From NCBI GenBank assembly GCA_021186555.1, contig JAJKFL010000330.1, positions 27,953,444 to 28,017,443 on the forward strand: 64,000 nucleotides of DNA, read 5' to 3'. Below are positions 12,701 to 22,789 of the stretch, in pieces. Position 1 is the first letter of the stretch, and every line of letters starts with the position of its first letter. Position numbers and translations under genes: made by a program. Below the pieces are notes generated by a model. It saw only the letters and a program-made list of their open reading frames with translations. It did no database searches and was not told the DNA's origin. Source of the DNA: Reticulitermes speratus (taxonomy: Eukaryota; Arthropoda; Insecta; Blattodea; Rhinotermitidae).

Positions 12701-15700
12701 TATAAATATACCTACACTTCCTATACCTATGTACACACTTTCGGAAGACGACTAGTGGCAGAGACAATCCACACAACAAAAGTTATACCACAAAGTTTGA
12801 AAACATCAGTTCTACTTGCTACATCCTCTTAATACCTTCATCTTGGTTAGGAACCGATCCATCAAGTTGATAGCAATAAACAGCACATCTGAAGGCAGGT
12901 CATACCACACCTTCAAGCAGCGTAAGACATGGGCTGATCCATCCCTGATACCTGCTGTGATCTCCGTTGGGTCCTGAGTACAAAACAAAACCACAAATCT
13001 TACTTAACATGCTTCACAATCCCTAATTGCTGGATCGAGTCTTACATTGTTCCAGCTAAATTGTGCAGGAAAATTTAGTTCTTTAAAAATCTCACATAAA
13101 AAATACATTTCCTGAAAGAGATAACCCTGCTATGTAATGAGGGTTAGTTAAGAACGAGGCGTTATGTTGCAACTTTGGTAGCTGAAGCATACACTGGATT
13201 TGTTGCTGGTCCATACTTTGATCATGCACTAGCTAATGTGTTCATATTCTACACACTCCATATTGTGATTTACTGTACAAAAGTAACTTTCTAAATGTTG
13301 TACCATATATGCAAAATAATTGTACTCAGTTCTGACAAGAGTTTCGTGTTTATCAGATTACTGATAATACAATCAAGTGGGTTTTCTTACACACTTGTTC
13401 AGTTAAACTTTTAAACTACAGACTATAACGATAACTCTACTCCCAAAATTATCTGGTAACAACTGCTGTATACCTAATGTAAACAGTAACATCTAGCACA
13501 TCATAAATTTATTTACTGTTAGCTGATGCTTTCAACAACTCAGATTACATTCTACTGAATGATAAGACAATTAGAGAACAACAAATCGGAAATAATGTGG
13601 AAGTGGTCATACCTAAATTAAGGTACTACCCCAGCAGTTACCTGGGATGTGTTATGTAATGACACAGTTGACTGCTAAGATTACATAGCATTGGCGACAG
13701 ATGAGCGAAATGACACCAACAAAGTAAAACCAAATTACTCACAGAACAACCTATCCAAGTGCCACTGAACACAGGCCTCCACAATGAGAGGCTAGTGACT
13801 AACCACACGCCATGGCATAGCCGTGAAAAGCATATCAAGTGGTCCAAACAGTTTGCATTTTTCGTGTCCTTGCAATGGTACTGCAAGAAAGCACCATCCG
13901 GCATAATCTGCGTGGATTTACCCCAATTGTGACTGGAATGACCTATAAGGGTTTTCCCAAACTGCTTGGATATCCCCAAATCTCTAAGAATTATGACAAA
14001 AATTGCATTGGGCATAAAACACATCTTTTATTCTTGTGCGGAACTTCTGTACAAAACACTTTTCACCCTGATAAATATTTCATGAGTTACACTTTTGATT
14101 CCTGCAGAACATGTAGGTCCTCATCTAAACTAGTCATCAAAATTGACCAACAGACTGACAATTGGAATGGCTTAACAACTTTTCATAAGATTAAACAGTA
14201 TTTACACAGTGGGGTTTTTATATGTGTTAAAAATTACATTGCCTGTACGGAGCTGTGGGTGGATGAGGATTTTGAGATGATCGCGGTGGAAGTGAAAGGA
14301 ATGGATCCAAAATATTCGTGGGAAATTATAGGTATATACAGAGCTCCTAACGAGGAAATGTTGGCGATTGAAAGACTAGCAGCCCGTACCTTACTTACGC
14401 GAAACTCAACGAAGAGATGCATTATAGGAGGAGATTTGAACTTACCTCAAGCGAATTGGAATGGGGATGCAGGAAAGACAACCGGTTTTCAGGCTTTCGT
14501 AAACAAATTAGTATGGGAAAATGGTTATACTCAGGTAGTAAGTGGCCCGACGAGAGGTGACGCGCTGTTGGACATCTACCTCCTCAGACCTGATAATACG
14601 CTTAACTCTTGTAACATTGTGCACGGAATCAGCGATCATAGCGGGGTTTTATTGGAAGTAGAATGGGATGAAAATTGTCGGAGAAAAAAATTGAAAGGAT
14701 AGTCCCGGTGTACCACAAAACAGATGTATTAGGTTTGCAAACATTTCTTCGGGAAAATTTTAGCTTATGGGCTGGAAATGGTAGTAGCGTGGAGGAGATA
14801 TGGAAAAGCTACAAGGAAATAGTCTTTGAGGGTATAGAACGTTTTGTACCACATAAAATTCTAAGTAAAAATCCGGATCCGGAATATTATACGAAGGAAG
14901 TAAAACGACTTAAGGTAAAGGTGAGGAAAGTTTACAATAAGCGAAAATTTGGTGGGCATTACCAAGCAGAGCTGAAACGTTTATCCAAAGAGTTACTGAT
15001 AGCAAAAAAGAAGGCTCAGGAGACATTCTTAAGTTCGGTCTTACAAAACGAAGGTAAATGCTGGGCAGAGTTTTATAAGTATGTTAAAAGACGTAAAGGT
15101 AATAGGGAAAATATTCCTGCGATCAAGGGCATTAATGGAAATATCATCACCGAACCAATAGAAAAGGCCAACTCCCTAAACTCTTATTATGCGTCTGTAT
15201 TCAGTTGCGAACGAAACACCCCGCAAATCCAATCGACAGATTCAGGAAAACCGTTCACCATTAGTATCAACATTTTAAGGAAACGACTATCAGCAATCGG
15301 GAGAAATAAATCCGTCGGACCAGATGGCATTCCTGGGGAAATTTTAAAGTTAGGTGGGGAAGCCATGATTCCATACCTCGCGAGATTACTAGATATAACG
15401 ATGAACAACAATTCTATCCCAGGGGACTGGAAAAAAGCTATAGTGGTTCCTATTTATAAAGGGGGAGATCGATCGGTAGTGGGAAACTATAGACCGGTCA
15501 GTTTAACCTCAGTAGTTTGCAAACAAATGGAGCACGTTATAGCAGGGTATCTAAGGCAAGTCTGGGAAATGAGTGAGTGGTTATATGAGGGTCAGCATGG
15601 ATTTAGACCAGGGTACTCATGCGAAAGCCAAGTAGTCACAGTTTGTCAAGATATTGCTGATTCATTGGACGAGGGAGTAAGGACTGACGCGATTATAATA

Positions 15701-18099
15701 GATTTTTCAAAGGCTTTTGATTTAGTCCCACATGATAGGCTGCTTTCAAAAATTGCGGAAACCGGTGTGGACTTGAGGGTAGTGGTGTGGATAAAGGAAT
15801 TTCTGTTAGGACGTTCGCAAAGAGTTAGAGTAGACGGACAACTATCTGATGAAGTCAGAGTAACGTCGGGAGTGCCGCAAGGGAGCGTATTAGGTCCGTT
15901 GCTCTTCCTCGCTTATGTTAATGATATTTGGAGAAACATTGAGTCAAATATACGGCTTTTCGCTGATGATTGTATAATATACAGGAGAATAATCGATAGT
16001 AATGACATTGAAAATTTGCAGACAGACTTAAATAGATTAGGGGAATGGGCGGTTGAAAATGAAATGAGGATAAATCCAGGTAAGAGTAAAGCAGTAAGCT
16101 TCAATAGAGCTAGGGTGAAAGGTAAACTGAGGTATTGTATTGGGGATCAACTAATTCCAGAGGCAAATAGCTTTAAGTATTTAGGAATAATTATACGCAG
16201 CGACCTAAGCTGGGCAGATCATGTAAATTATACACTAAGAAAATCATGGAAGGCTCTTCATTTCGTAATGCGTATACTCAAAAGGGCAAATAATAATACG
16301 AAAAGTTTAGCTTATACGGCACTTGTGAGACCGATACTTGAGTATGGAGCGGTGTGTTGGGACCCATACAGAGAAGGTCAGGTAAGCGCTTTGAATCGCG
16401 TGCAAAAGAGAGCGGCAAAATTTGCAAATAATACAAATGAATCGGGTTGGGAAACATTGACACAGCGTAGAGCGATAGCCCGAATATGCGCCCTTTTCAA
16501 AGCATACACCGGGGGACGGGCTTGGAAAACAATAGGGGATAGACTGCTAAAACCATGCTACCTGGGTAGGGACGATCATAGTCGGAAAATTAGGATTAGG
16601 AAACAAAGAACAGATGTAGGTAAATATTCCTTTGTAAATAGGACCATAAAAAGCTGGAACCAATTACCTCCAAGCGTACTAGCGACTTTCCCCTGTAAAT
16701 TAAGCTCTTTTAAAAAAAGGGTCAAGAACGTCATTACAAGCTAAGGACTTTTAAGTGGAGATTAAATAAAAATAAGGGATGTGAAGTGAAGGGGTGTGAA
16801 GTGATGTGAAGTGAAGTGCTCTGGTTTCAAGTGAAGTGAAGTGAATTAAGTTCTTGGGGGATATAATTAGCATGTACTTTGGTCTGACTTTATACTGAGG
16901 ATATTCTAACGCACTGAAATTAATTAATGTGTGGGTGTTTTTTGTATTGTGCTTGTTTAAAAAAAAAATTTTTTGTATTCTGTGTATGGGTGTTTTTGTA
17001 AGGTGTGGATGCTTTTGTAAGGTGTGGATGATTTGTAAGTTGTGGATGTTTTTGTAATGTGTGTACGGTGTTCTAATATGTGTACTTGTATTTACTGTAT
17101 GTATTTTGTTTACTGTATGTATTTGGTTTGGATGTGTAAGGGTGGTTTAGTAAGGTGCGTACGGTTTTCTAATATGTGTATTTGTATTTACTGTATGTAT
17201 TTTGTTTTGTATGTGTATGGGTGTTTTTGTAAGGTATGGATGTATTTGTAAGGTGTGGATGTTTTTGTAAGGTGTGGATGCTTTTGTAAGGAGTGGATGC
17301 TTTTGTAAGGTGCAGATGTTTTTGTAATGTGTGTACGGTGTTCTAATGTGTGTACTTGTATTTACTGTATGTATTTAATTTTGTATGTGTATGGGTGTTT
17401 TTGTAAGGTGTGTACGGTGTTCTAATATGAGTACTTGTATTTACTGTATGTATTTTGTTTTGTATGTGCATGGGTGTTTTTGTAAGGTGTGAACGGGGTT
17501 TTTCTAATATGTGTACTTGTATTTACCGTATGTATTTTGTTTTGTATGTGTATGGGTGTTTTTGTAAGGTGTGGATGTATTTGTAAGGTATGGATGTTTT
17601 TGTAAGGTGTGGATGCTTTTGTAAGGAGTGGATGCTTTTGCAAGGTGTGGATGTTTTTATAATGTGTGTACGGTGTTATAATGTGTGTACTTGTATTTAC
17701 TGTATGTATTTTGTTTTGTAATTATGTATAGTTTGTTTTGTATTGTTAATTTTATGTATATTTATATGTCCATTTGTATTGTGTGTACTAGTGTAAGGAC
17801 TACTGCCACCGGGTGAAAACCCAATTGCAGTAAATAATAATAATAATAATAATAATAATAGTATGAAATTTCATAAAAATCCATTCAGCAGTTCTTCAGT
17901 TGTTATGTGAGTAATGGTGGATGGATAAATATTTTATCAGGCACTCCACAGGGATGGGGCTAAAAAGGGCTTCAGAATATTCACACACCTGAGATACACT
18001 AGGGAGCTGTAGGTGAGGCTGGAACTTGCTCTCCAGAACCAGTGCCTCATTCAGCTTTGATATTAAGGGGTGGAGAGCATCCGGCTGGCCCTGGTCCAT
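6552..18099 (-). CDS. CycG: Cyclin G, five coding exons, about 388 aa
   Basis: Gene span. G-type cyclins are non-canonical cyclins tied to growth control and the DNA-damage response; in Drosophila CycG is reported to act with PP2A B' and Rad9 (family knowledge). Exons 17989-18099, 12836-12973, 11559-12080, 7961-8169 and 6552-6738 join with phases 0, 0, 0, 2 to give 388 codons. Landmarks are an N-terminal LISKLNEALVLESKFQP helix (about residues 13-29), the cyclin box (about 52-145; VWYDLPSDVLFIAINLMDRF, PKHMACISVSSFHLA, HDLVAISQCKCTLGDLTRME), a second helical fold, the LRYLRPTDKLTSIMPTIDE block and an acidic tail. Length lies between vertebrate CCNG1/2 and the longer Drosophila protein. No exon is damaged. 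5' UTR exons and promoter were not located. Confidence 0.93.
6739..7640. other. Cyclin G intron sequence, nothing recognised
   Basis: First part of the intron between the last two cyclin G exons. AT-rich, no repeat family recognised before the SINE-like copy at 7.64 kb. Confidence 0.5.
7640..7830. mobile_element. SINE-like repeat, 'gactgaggaaaacc' family
   Basis: Contains TGGAGGGACTGAGGAAAACC, CCTCAGTCAGGACAGCTGG and a CCAAGATCCAAATGAGGC segment that looks like a decayed tRNA T arm. Related copies lie at about 20100-20290 and 43490-43640. It sits in the last cyclin G intron. Confidence 0.6.
7961..8169 (-). CDS. CycG: Cyclin G exon 4
   Basis: 209 nt, phase 0 in and 2 out. Reads IPDSSFFCCHEVVLLILARY, then PHRQRLVWKLSQRTLRYLRP and TDKLTSIMPTIDEHGQ. 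The KLxWxxSxRTxRxL...LPTI pattern is the conserved C-terminal block of G-type cyclins. Acceptor gtacag, donor CAG/GTAAGT. Confidence 0.93.
9027..9363. mobile_element. Foldback MITE with long inverted arms
   Basis: The first and last ~110 bp are imperfect inverted copies. The outer ends are CTTCTTGTATGTGCATC and its complement ending GCAGATACAAGAA; the inner parts share GACTTTATGTAAGT and CTTATTTTGTAA. Each arm carries a small GACTT/AAGTC hairpin. No coding capacity. It lies in the cyclin G intron. Confidence 0.7.
9364..10414. other. Cyclin G intron sequence, nothing recognised
   Basis: No gene or known repeat recognised. The last 200 bases may belong to an older repeat into which the following hAT MITE inserted. 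Confidence 0.45.
10415..10891. mobile_element. hAT-type MITE, perfect 8-bp target duplication
   Basis: 477 bp, starting CAGTGGTTCCCAAAGTGGGC and ending GTTTGGGAACCACTG, inverted copies of each other, with G-rich GGCGG subterminal runs on both sides. GGGTAGAC lies immediately before (10407-10414) and after (10892-10899). The interior is very AT-rich and non-coding. An 8-bp duplication and CAGTGGTTCCCAAA ends are typical of hAT non-autonomous elements. Confidence 0.92.
11559..12080 (-). CDS. CycG: Cyclin G exon 3, cyclin box and second fold
   Basis: 522 nt, phase 0 both sides, open throughout. Begins VRPKHMACISVSSFHLATRQ, then DTHDLVAISQCKCTLGDLTR and ME; continues through TFLQLFHALFAAAAERLG and LRLEILACDAACANFRASEV to NFAIELQKLCK. 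It completes the cyclin box and covers most of the C-terminal helical repeat. Acceptor ctttcag, donor GTAAGT. Confidence 0.94.
12430..12650 (+). mobile_element. LINE 3' end fragment
   Basis: Plus-strand remnants MGHVTRIG, RILVRKPLG and GGGWNWHKIV correspond to the GHVARMG...VGKPEGRRPLG...GGMDWIDLA tail of the LINE at 2.1-4.5 kb. Strongly decayed and truncated at its 5' end. Confidence 0.6.
12836..12973 (-). CDS. CycG: Cyclin G exon 2, cyclin box start
   Basis: 138 nt, phase 0 both sides, reading DPTEITAGIRDGSAHVLRCL and VWYDLPSDVLFIAINLMDRF, then LTKMK. It contains the first helices of the cyclin box with the NLMDRFL signature. Acceptor tactcag, donor AAG/GTATTA. Confidence 0.93.
13670..13850 (-). 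mobile_element. tRNA-derived SINE
   Basis: On the minus strand GCCATGGCGTGTGGTTAGTC (A-box-like) is followed by GGCCTGTGTTCAGTGGC (B-box-like), the same layout as the SINE at 420-596. Boundaries are approximate. Confidence 0.5.
14205..14702 (+). pseudogene. LINE endonuclease, N-terminally truncated
   Basis: Apurinic/apyrimidinic-type endonuclease remnant. EIIGIYRAPNEE, RCIIGGDLNLPQANW and GISDHSGVLLEVEW are the conserved Y-R-P-N, GDLN and SDH blocks of LINE endonucleases. The N-terminal catalytic Asn/Glu part is missing because the copy is 5' truncated. The frame ends at TAG 14700-14702, overlapping the RT frame by 28 nt. Confidence 0.85.
14675..16744 (+). CDS. LINE reverse transcriptase, 689-codon open frame
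   Basis: An uninterrupted frame for a non-LTR reverse transcriptase. Motifs in order: RNKSVGPDGIPGEILK, WKKAIVVPIYKGGDRS, NYRPVSLTSVVCKQME, GQHGFRPGYSC, AIIIDFSKAFDLVPH (motif A), SGVPQGSVLGPLLFLAYVND (motif B), IRLFADDCIIY (catalytic FADD) and SFKYLGI, then a thumb/C-terminal region ending KLSSFKKRVKNVI. No nuclease active-site residue is visibly lost. It is in the -1 frame to the endonuclease, so the native protein was probably one polyprotein. Retention of a long open frame suggests a fairly recent insertion. Confidence 0.92.
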   Translation: MSEKKIERIVPVYHKTDVLGLQTFLRENFSLWAGNGSSVEEIWKSYKEIVFEGIERFVPHKILSKNPDPEYYTKEVKRLKVKVRKVYNKRKFGGHYQAELKRLSKELLIAKKKAQETFLSSVLQNEGKCWAEFYKYVKRRKGNRENIPAIKGINGNIITEPIEKANSLNSYYASVFSCERNTPQIQSTDSGKPFTISINILRKRLSAIGRNKSVGPDGIPGEILKLGGEAMIPYLARLLDITMNNNSIPGDWKKAIVVPIYKGGDRSVVGNYRPVSLTSVVCKQMEHVIAGYLRQVWEMSEWLYEGQHGFRPGYSCESQVVTVCQDIADSLDEGVRTDAIIIDFSKAFDLVPHDRLLSKIAETGVDLRVVVWIKEFLLGRSQRVRVDGQLSDEVRVTSGVPQGSVLGPLLFLAYVNDIWRNIESNIRLFADDCIIYRRIIDSNDIENLQTDLNRLGEWAVENEMRINPGKSKAVSFNRARVKGKLRYCIGDQLIPEANSFKYLGIIIRSDLSWADHVNYTLRKSWKALHFVMRILKRANNNTKSLAYTALVRPILEYGAVCWDPYREGQVSALNRVQKRAAKFANNTNESGWETLTQRRAIARICALFKAYTGGRAWKTIGDRLLKPCYLGRDDHSRKIRIRKQRTDVGKYSFVNRTIKSWNQLPPSVLATFPCKLSSFKKRVKNVITS
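16980..17720. repeat. Nested minisatellite in LINE 3' region
   Basis: A GT-rich array on two levels. A unit opening GTGTACGGTGTTCTAATATG starts near 17060, 17155, 17330, 17408, 17488 and 17663, at spacings of about 95, 175, 78, 80 and 175 bp. The long spacings contain runs of a 19-bp subunit (TTTTGTAAGGTGTGGATGC). It lies between the RT stop and the LINE tail. Confidence 0.85.
17989..18099 (-). CDS. CycG: Cyclin G exon 1 (coding), probable start
   Basis: ATG at 18099 reads MDQGQPDALHPLISKLNEAL and then VLESKFQPHLQLPSVSQ, ending at CAG/GTGTGT in phase 0. The LxxLNxxLxxExxxQP pattern matches the N-terminus of CCNG1, where it lies just after the start, which favours this ATG. A possible acceptor (atcacag) sits 2 nt upstream, so non-coding exons probably lie further upstream. 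Confidence 0.85.
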
Positions 18100-18373
18100 T
18101 CCTGTGATGTCACTTCACTGGACCCCAGTTACACCTCAAGAATGGCCCAATATGAGGCCTTTTATCTGAATCAGGATTAAAAGACACATTACTGTTAATC
18201 ACTCTACATACAATAACTTCCATCAAGACCAACTTGACCTTTTCATTATGGTACATTTCAGATTTTAAACCTGTGTAACTTCTCCCAAACCCAAATAATT
18301 TCTACAATTAAAATATCTTCATATCACATTCTGTTGAAACCTGTACTTCAATCTGGACTCCAACCCTCAAAAG
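18100..18373. other. Sequence upstream of cyclin G start, nothing recognised
   Basis: Short stretch immediately upstream of the cyclin G coding start. May hold an intron end; no upstream exon was recognised. Confidence 0.4.
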
Positions 18374-18824
18374 CAGTGCTTCCCAAACTCTTTTGCTCGC
18401 AGACCCATTTTGGCTTCGAAAAATAACCACAGATCCTCACATCCTTGCTCACGTAAATATGGAGTGTCCAGATGATGGGTACCCAAAATAAAAAATGTAT
18501 ATCTCAGAATTGATTTTCAACTGATACTAATACATACCAGTAGCATATGTAACAACACATTTTATGATTTTACCTTAATTAAAAAGAGAGTTGCTCGCTT
18601 TGTGGGTACAGGAAGTAGTTTCTTAATGAGATATTCTAACGGTCATACGAAACAAACATATCACCAATTAAAGAAGTTCCTCAATTATTTTTAATAAAAC
18701 ATTATTCCTTTAATTAAGAAATAAGTAAACTTCAAACTAGCCATTACAGAAATATACCCACACATCCCCTGAGAACTGGTTGTGGATCCCTTGGGATCTG
18801 CGGAGCACACTTTGGGAACCACTG
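18374..18824. mobile_element. hAT-type MITE, older
   Basis: Starts CAGTGCTTCCCAAACTCTTT and ends ACTTTGGGAACCACTG, related to the ends of the element at 10415. Flanking octamers CTCAAAAG and TTCCAAAG match at six of eight positions, consistent with a decayed target duplication. No coding capacity. Confidence 0.75.
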
Positions 18825-19719
18825 TTCCAAAGCATTGCACCTATCAGACTATATGTCATAATCCAAAAATTCTGTATGACTTCTAAAATGACTCATGATA
18901 AAGGAGAGCAACATAATATAATAAAATGTCAAAATTTCACACAGTGTTTACAGATCCACACAGAACTAAATTATTCATTCCACCTAGAAGTTACATTTAG
19001 CATGGTAGGCCCAAGACACAGTCCTCACAACAGTATGTGTCTGCAGGTGAAAGTCTCTGCTAGAAGTGAATGTCAGGCTGCAATATTCAAAACCTCTACT
19101 AGTTCTGCACACCACTTCTGTGTACACTCGGCCGATGATACACTATCTGAAAGTTTCAGCATACCAGTGTGCACAGTTTTCTAGAAAGCAGTTAGCATTT
19201 TGATAAAAGTGACTCAAACTGCTGTCTCATTAAAAGGATGAGTAATTTCCCAAGTTACCTGAAATCATAACTTTCTTGCGGTGCTATAAAAGTCCTGATG
19301 ACCATGAATATCGAATATGCATTAAAGTGACTACCCCTTCCAGTTAAGTACTTGTAGTATAGGTACTTAAAATTTCAGCTGCAATACACAATTTACAACA
19401 GGTAACACTGGGGTCAAAATTCAAGTTCAAATGCATTTGTGCAGCAGAATGTTAAATGAACTGCACAAATACTGTAACAAACACTTCCAGTACATAAATA
19501 TCTATCTGCCTTACTACAAAGGCAACTGAAATTGTCACCCCACATTTTAAGAAATTCTGAAGTATGTTCCCCTCATTTCATTATGAGACTCGCCTTGATA
19601 TTAAGTTTATTACATCATTCCCACGTAATATGCATCACACCACATCTGGCAAACAGAAACAGCAGAGGTACAAGTTGATGCAGACATGGCACCAAGCAGG
19701 TATAAAAATAATGTCTATT
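18825..19719. other. Intergenic sequence, nothing recognised
   Basis: AT-rich, unassigned. A plus-strand open frame at 18780-19184 starts inside the MITE and has no domain I recognise. Confidence 0.45.
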
Positions 19720-20040
19720 TCTGATAAATGTGTGAGGCAATCTCTCTGCAATGTAGCACGTATGGGGAAGGGGAGAGGTGCATACAGGATTTTGGTGAGG
19801 AGACCTCAGGGAAGGAGACCACTTGGAAGACCCAGGCATAGATGGGAGAATATTAAAATGGATGTTCAAGAAGTGGGATGGGGGGGGGGGGGGCATGGAC
19901 TGGGTTGATATGGCTCAGGATACGGCTCTTGTGAATGCGGTAATGAACCTTCGGGTTCCATAAAACATGGAACTTCTTCACTAGCTGAGAACCTGTTAGT
20001 TTCTCAAGAAGGACTCTACTCTATGGAGTTAGCTTAGTTA
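19720..20040 (+). mobile_element. LINE 3' end fragment
   Basis: Codes for [40 protein letters not shown] and then, after a run of 13 G (the likely cause of the frame loss), [13 protein letters not shown] remnants. It continues into a GTTAGTTTCTCAAGAAGGACTC tail shared with the minus-strand LINE at 2.2 kb. Confidence 0.8.
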
Positions 20041-20099
20041 GTTATGGATTACTTGATTAGGCTTCAGCTCAGACTCTATGGCATCAAACAGCATAATGA

Positions 20100-20290
20100 T
20101 TAGTGAATGAAACCTGAAAAGAACATGGAAGCAAGTGGTCATAATCCCATGCATATGATGGTACTATCTGAGCACTTGTCTAGAGGACTGAGAAAAACCA
20201 CAAAACAGAAAAACTTGTCCACAGAGTTGATGTCATGGCCAAGATATGAATCTTGAACCTCTTAAATACCAAGAAAGATTGCTAAGACTG
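20100..20290. mobile_element. SINE-like repeat, 'gactgaggaaaacc' family
   Basis: Contains AGAGGACTGAGAAAAACCAC and GATATGAATCTTGAACCTC, aligned with the repeats at 7640 and 43490. The last segment is a decayed tRNA-like B box. Confidence 0.5.
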
Positions 20291-21379
20291 CAACATCAGT
20301 AACTCTGTTGCTGAACTTAGGAATCATTATGAGACTGTAACCAAGAATTCACTATTACTCCTTATGTCGTTCTTCATACGTACTTAGCATACATCAGTCT
20401 GTGGGTGTTCAACTGCATTATATTATCACTGACTGAATGTGTTTTGTACATGGACCATCATGTATTTAGGTACAAAACATAAGCAGGCAGCATTTTGGTC
20501 AACGCAGAATGTACAAGTTGTTATGCATATTATATTTTAGGTACTCATTTTCTAAACATTTTGGATTTTACATTGGCTTGTTCTACATTCAGACTTGTGA
20601 CTTCACACACATCCTTCCATTTGTGTAGGTTATGTTACAACTGCATGCAAAGACTGTCATATTTCGTCTTTTCCATCGCCATTCCCTTTTTGTACAGTTG
20701 CATCAGTCCAGTTTTTGAGCTGTTCTCAGTTTTACTCCCTGTCAGGACAATTCAAATCACAAAACAGTACTCAAAATTACTCTTCTGTAATTGCACCCAT
20801 CACTGTATGACAGAAATTACACATCTCTAGATCATAAATTAAAACCACTTATTGGGTTTTAAATTAATCATGATACTCGTATTGGTCACGTAGATTGATA
20901 AACAGTTACTTGACCCTTCATTTATTGCAGAAGTATAATTAATTCTCTTTCTTAATTCGCTGAAGCACGAAGTTCATCTAAATGATATCTAAAAAAACTA
21001 AGTGCCTACCTCACAGAAATCTCTAGGTAATCAAGAAAAAAGAAACTAACACACACTACGGGACACACCTACATACAAACCGCTCAGAACTGTTAACTAA
21101 CCAAGGCTTTTACAAAGAAACATTTTTGGAATAAAATTTTAATGTACTGAAATATGTACTTTCGTTTATGCATTGGTATTTTCGAGTGGCATGATGCAAA
21201 TAATACCGAATGCGCGTTACCACCACAGACTGATATTATACGCAGCGGTTAGTGTCTTAAAGTAATATGAAACCCCAACTTGCTGGAATACAGTGTGTCT
21301 AGTATCATGTCGAGTCCCATGCATTACTGAGCAAACTCACAGCGTAACTTTAGTGGGTGACATGCTGTATACAGCAAAA
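20291..21379. other. Intergenic sequence, nothing recognised
   Basis: No repeat family or gene recognised. CpG frequency rises after about 21200, ahead of the duplicated segment. Confidence 0.4.
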
Positions 21380-21672
21380 TTACGCGTGGGAAATACGTGC
21401 GTCTCTTATTCTATGATAGTAAGAAATACGCTTTTTGGGCAAAATACATATACTTTTAATGTTAAAGCAGGTGATACACAGTAACTTGTGTGTACACTAT
21501 ACTACGTTTGTTCCCGTACGCTTTGAATGGTTAAAAGATTACACGAATTTCTCAGCACATGCGTCCCATATTCTATAACAGTGCGAAATACACCTTCTGG
21601 ACAAAAGGCATATAGAATTCTAATATTAAAGCAGGTGGTGCACAGTAGCCACCGTGCTTTAAAATGGTTGAA
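21380..21672. repeat. Diverged tandem duplication
   Basis: Two related segments, about 21380-21536 and 21556-21672. They share in order TTCTAT, AAATACxC, CTTxTGGxCAAAA, TAATxTTAAAGCAGGTGxT, CACAGTA and the phrase AATGGTTxAAA. Divergence is high and indels are present. They lie 0.4 kb before a possible first exon at 22034. Confidence 0.55.
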
Positions 21673-22033
21673 AAATTTCCATGCATGTAAGTTATACGCT
21701 ATCTTAAGATCGCGGTGTCAATCGAACAAACCTGTGAAAAATATGCTATACCGTCCACTACGCATAGCAGTTCGACAGTGGTCAATACTTGACTTGCAAA
21801 AGTTGTTTACGGAGTTCGTTAACCACTGTCGGCTAGAGCAATACAGGGATTTACGATTTCATTCAAGTCTCACAAGCAGATAGCGTAACTGAAGGTGAAA
21901 CTCTTCACATACTCACCCGGATGCGTCCCAAATAGTCAGTTTCCTACTAATCAGCCAATTTTGGAAAGCTCGTTCCTAACTGCGCTTTGATCAAGCTACT
22001 CCGAAGTTGACAGTTACGAGTAATATGGCGTCA

Positions 22034-22069
22034 AATGTTTTCTTGGGCTCAGCTGATTGTGTAAGTCAG
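22034..22069 (+). CDS. Possible first coding exon (12 codons) of an unknown plus-strand gene
   Basis: ATG with G at +4 opens MASNVFLGSADC and is followed directly by a GTAAGT donor in phase 0. Upstream sequence is richer in CpG than its surroundings. No downstream exon could be linked, so this may be chance. If real, it would mark a promoter lying between cyclin G and Nup98-96. Confidence 0.2.
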
Positions 22070-22789
22070 AACATGTTCTTGCGCGTAAAATATAGTTCCA
22101 TACATAATACAGAAATATGTATAAAATGGACGGAAAATAACCACTTCATATGTACTAATCGATGTTATTTAGATTGAATTAATCGGCCACAGACACTTTA
22201 CGCACATGTATGTATTAATGTTTTAAAACAAAATCGCAAGCTCATTTAATGTAATGATACATTGTTGTCACATTTAGAAGTCAGCTGGAAATTGGTTTAC
22301 ATTATGCGGTTGGGCTAATAATATCTCTGTAAACGTGCCTACAGAAAATAACAAATGCATATTGCCTTCTGTTCGGTCTTATATCTATTTGTATTTCTGA
22401 TACCACTATTAATACAATTCGTTCGTTATGGCAAAATTGTATTTTCGAATACAAAGGAACTCGCGCTTATTGGCTCGTCCTTGTGTGGGTGTACACCCTG
22501 TTGATGCAATAACAATTTGAGTCAGTTTGTTAATTGCTTTAATATATTTAATAACATCTAAGAGCATGTCTTATCCACAATAAAAAAATAACAGTTCATA
22601 GTATCATGCCATTTTTTAAAATACATTCCTTGTATTTATGTATTCAAACTGTGGCCCTTATGATTAACGATGATCATGTGCGTGATGTAAATGACGTCAA
22701 CGTACCCACAACATTTGCAGTTGAAAAATGTTACCCACCCATAGCACCTAACAAATGCATGGTGGGCTAGATCAGGTAGCCCTTCCACC
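22070..22789. other. Intergenic sequence, nothing recognised
   Basis: Follows the candidate 12-codon exon. Contains no recognised coding sequence or repeat. Confidence 0.4.

Larger units (their letters stand above)
14205..17865 (+). mobile_element. 5'-truncated LINE with long RT frame, minisatellite and (TAA)n tail
   Basis: Endonuclease homology begins abruptly near 14205 (GVFICVKNYIACTELWVDED) and runs to the stop at 14702. The RT frame is 14675-16744. The 3' region holds GTGAAGT-rich repeats (about 16775-16850) and a nested minisatellite (about 16980-17720). The element closes with a GACTACTGCCACCGGGTGAA hairpin-like end and a (TAA)n tail to about 17865, as in CR1/Jockey-like insect elements. 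It lies between cyclin G exons 1 and 2. Confidence 0.88.

Noticed and set aside
13839..14204. Upstream part of the open frame before the LINE endonuclease
   Set aside because: Overlaps a minus-strand SINE and ordinary intron sequence; endonuclease similarity begins only near 14205, so the frame is open by chance.
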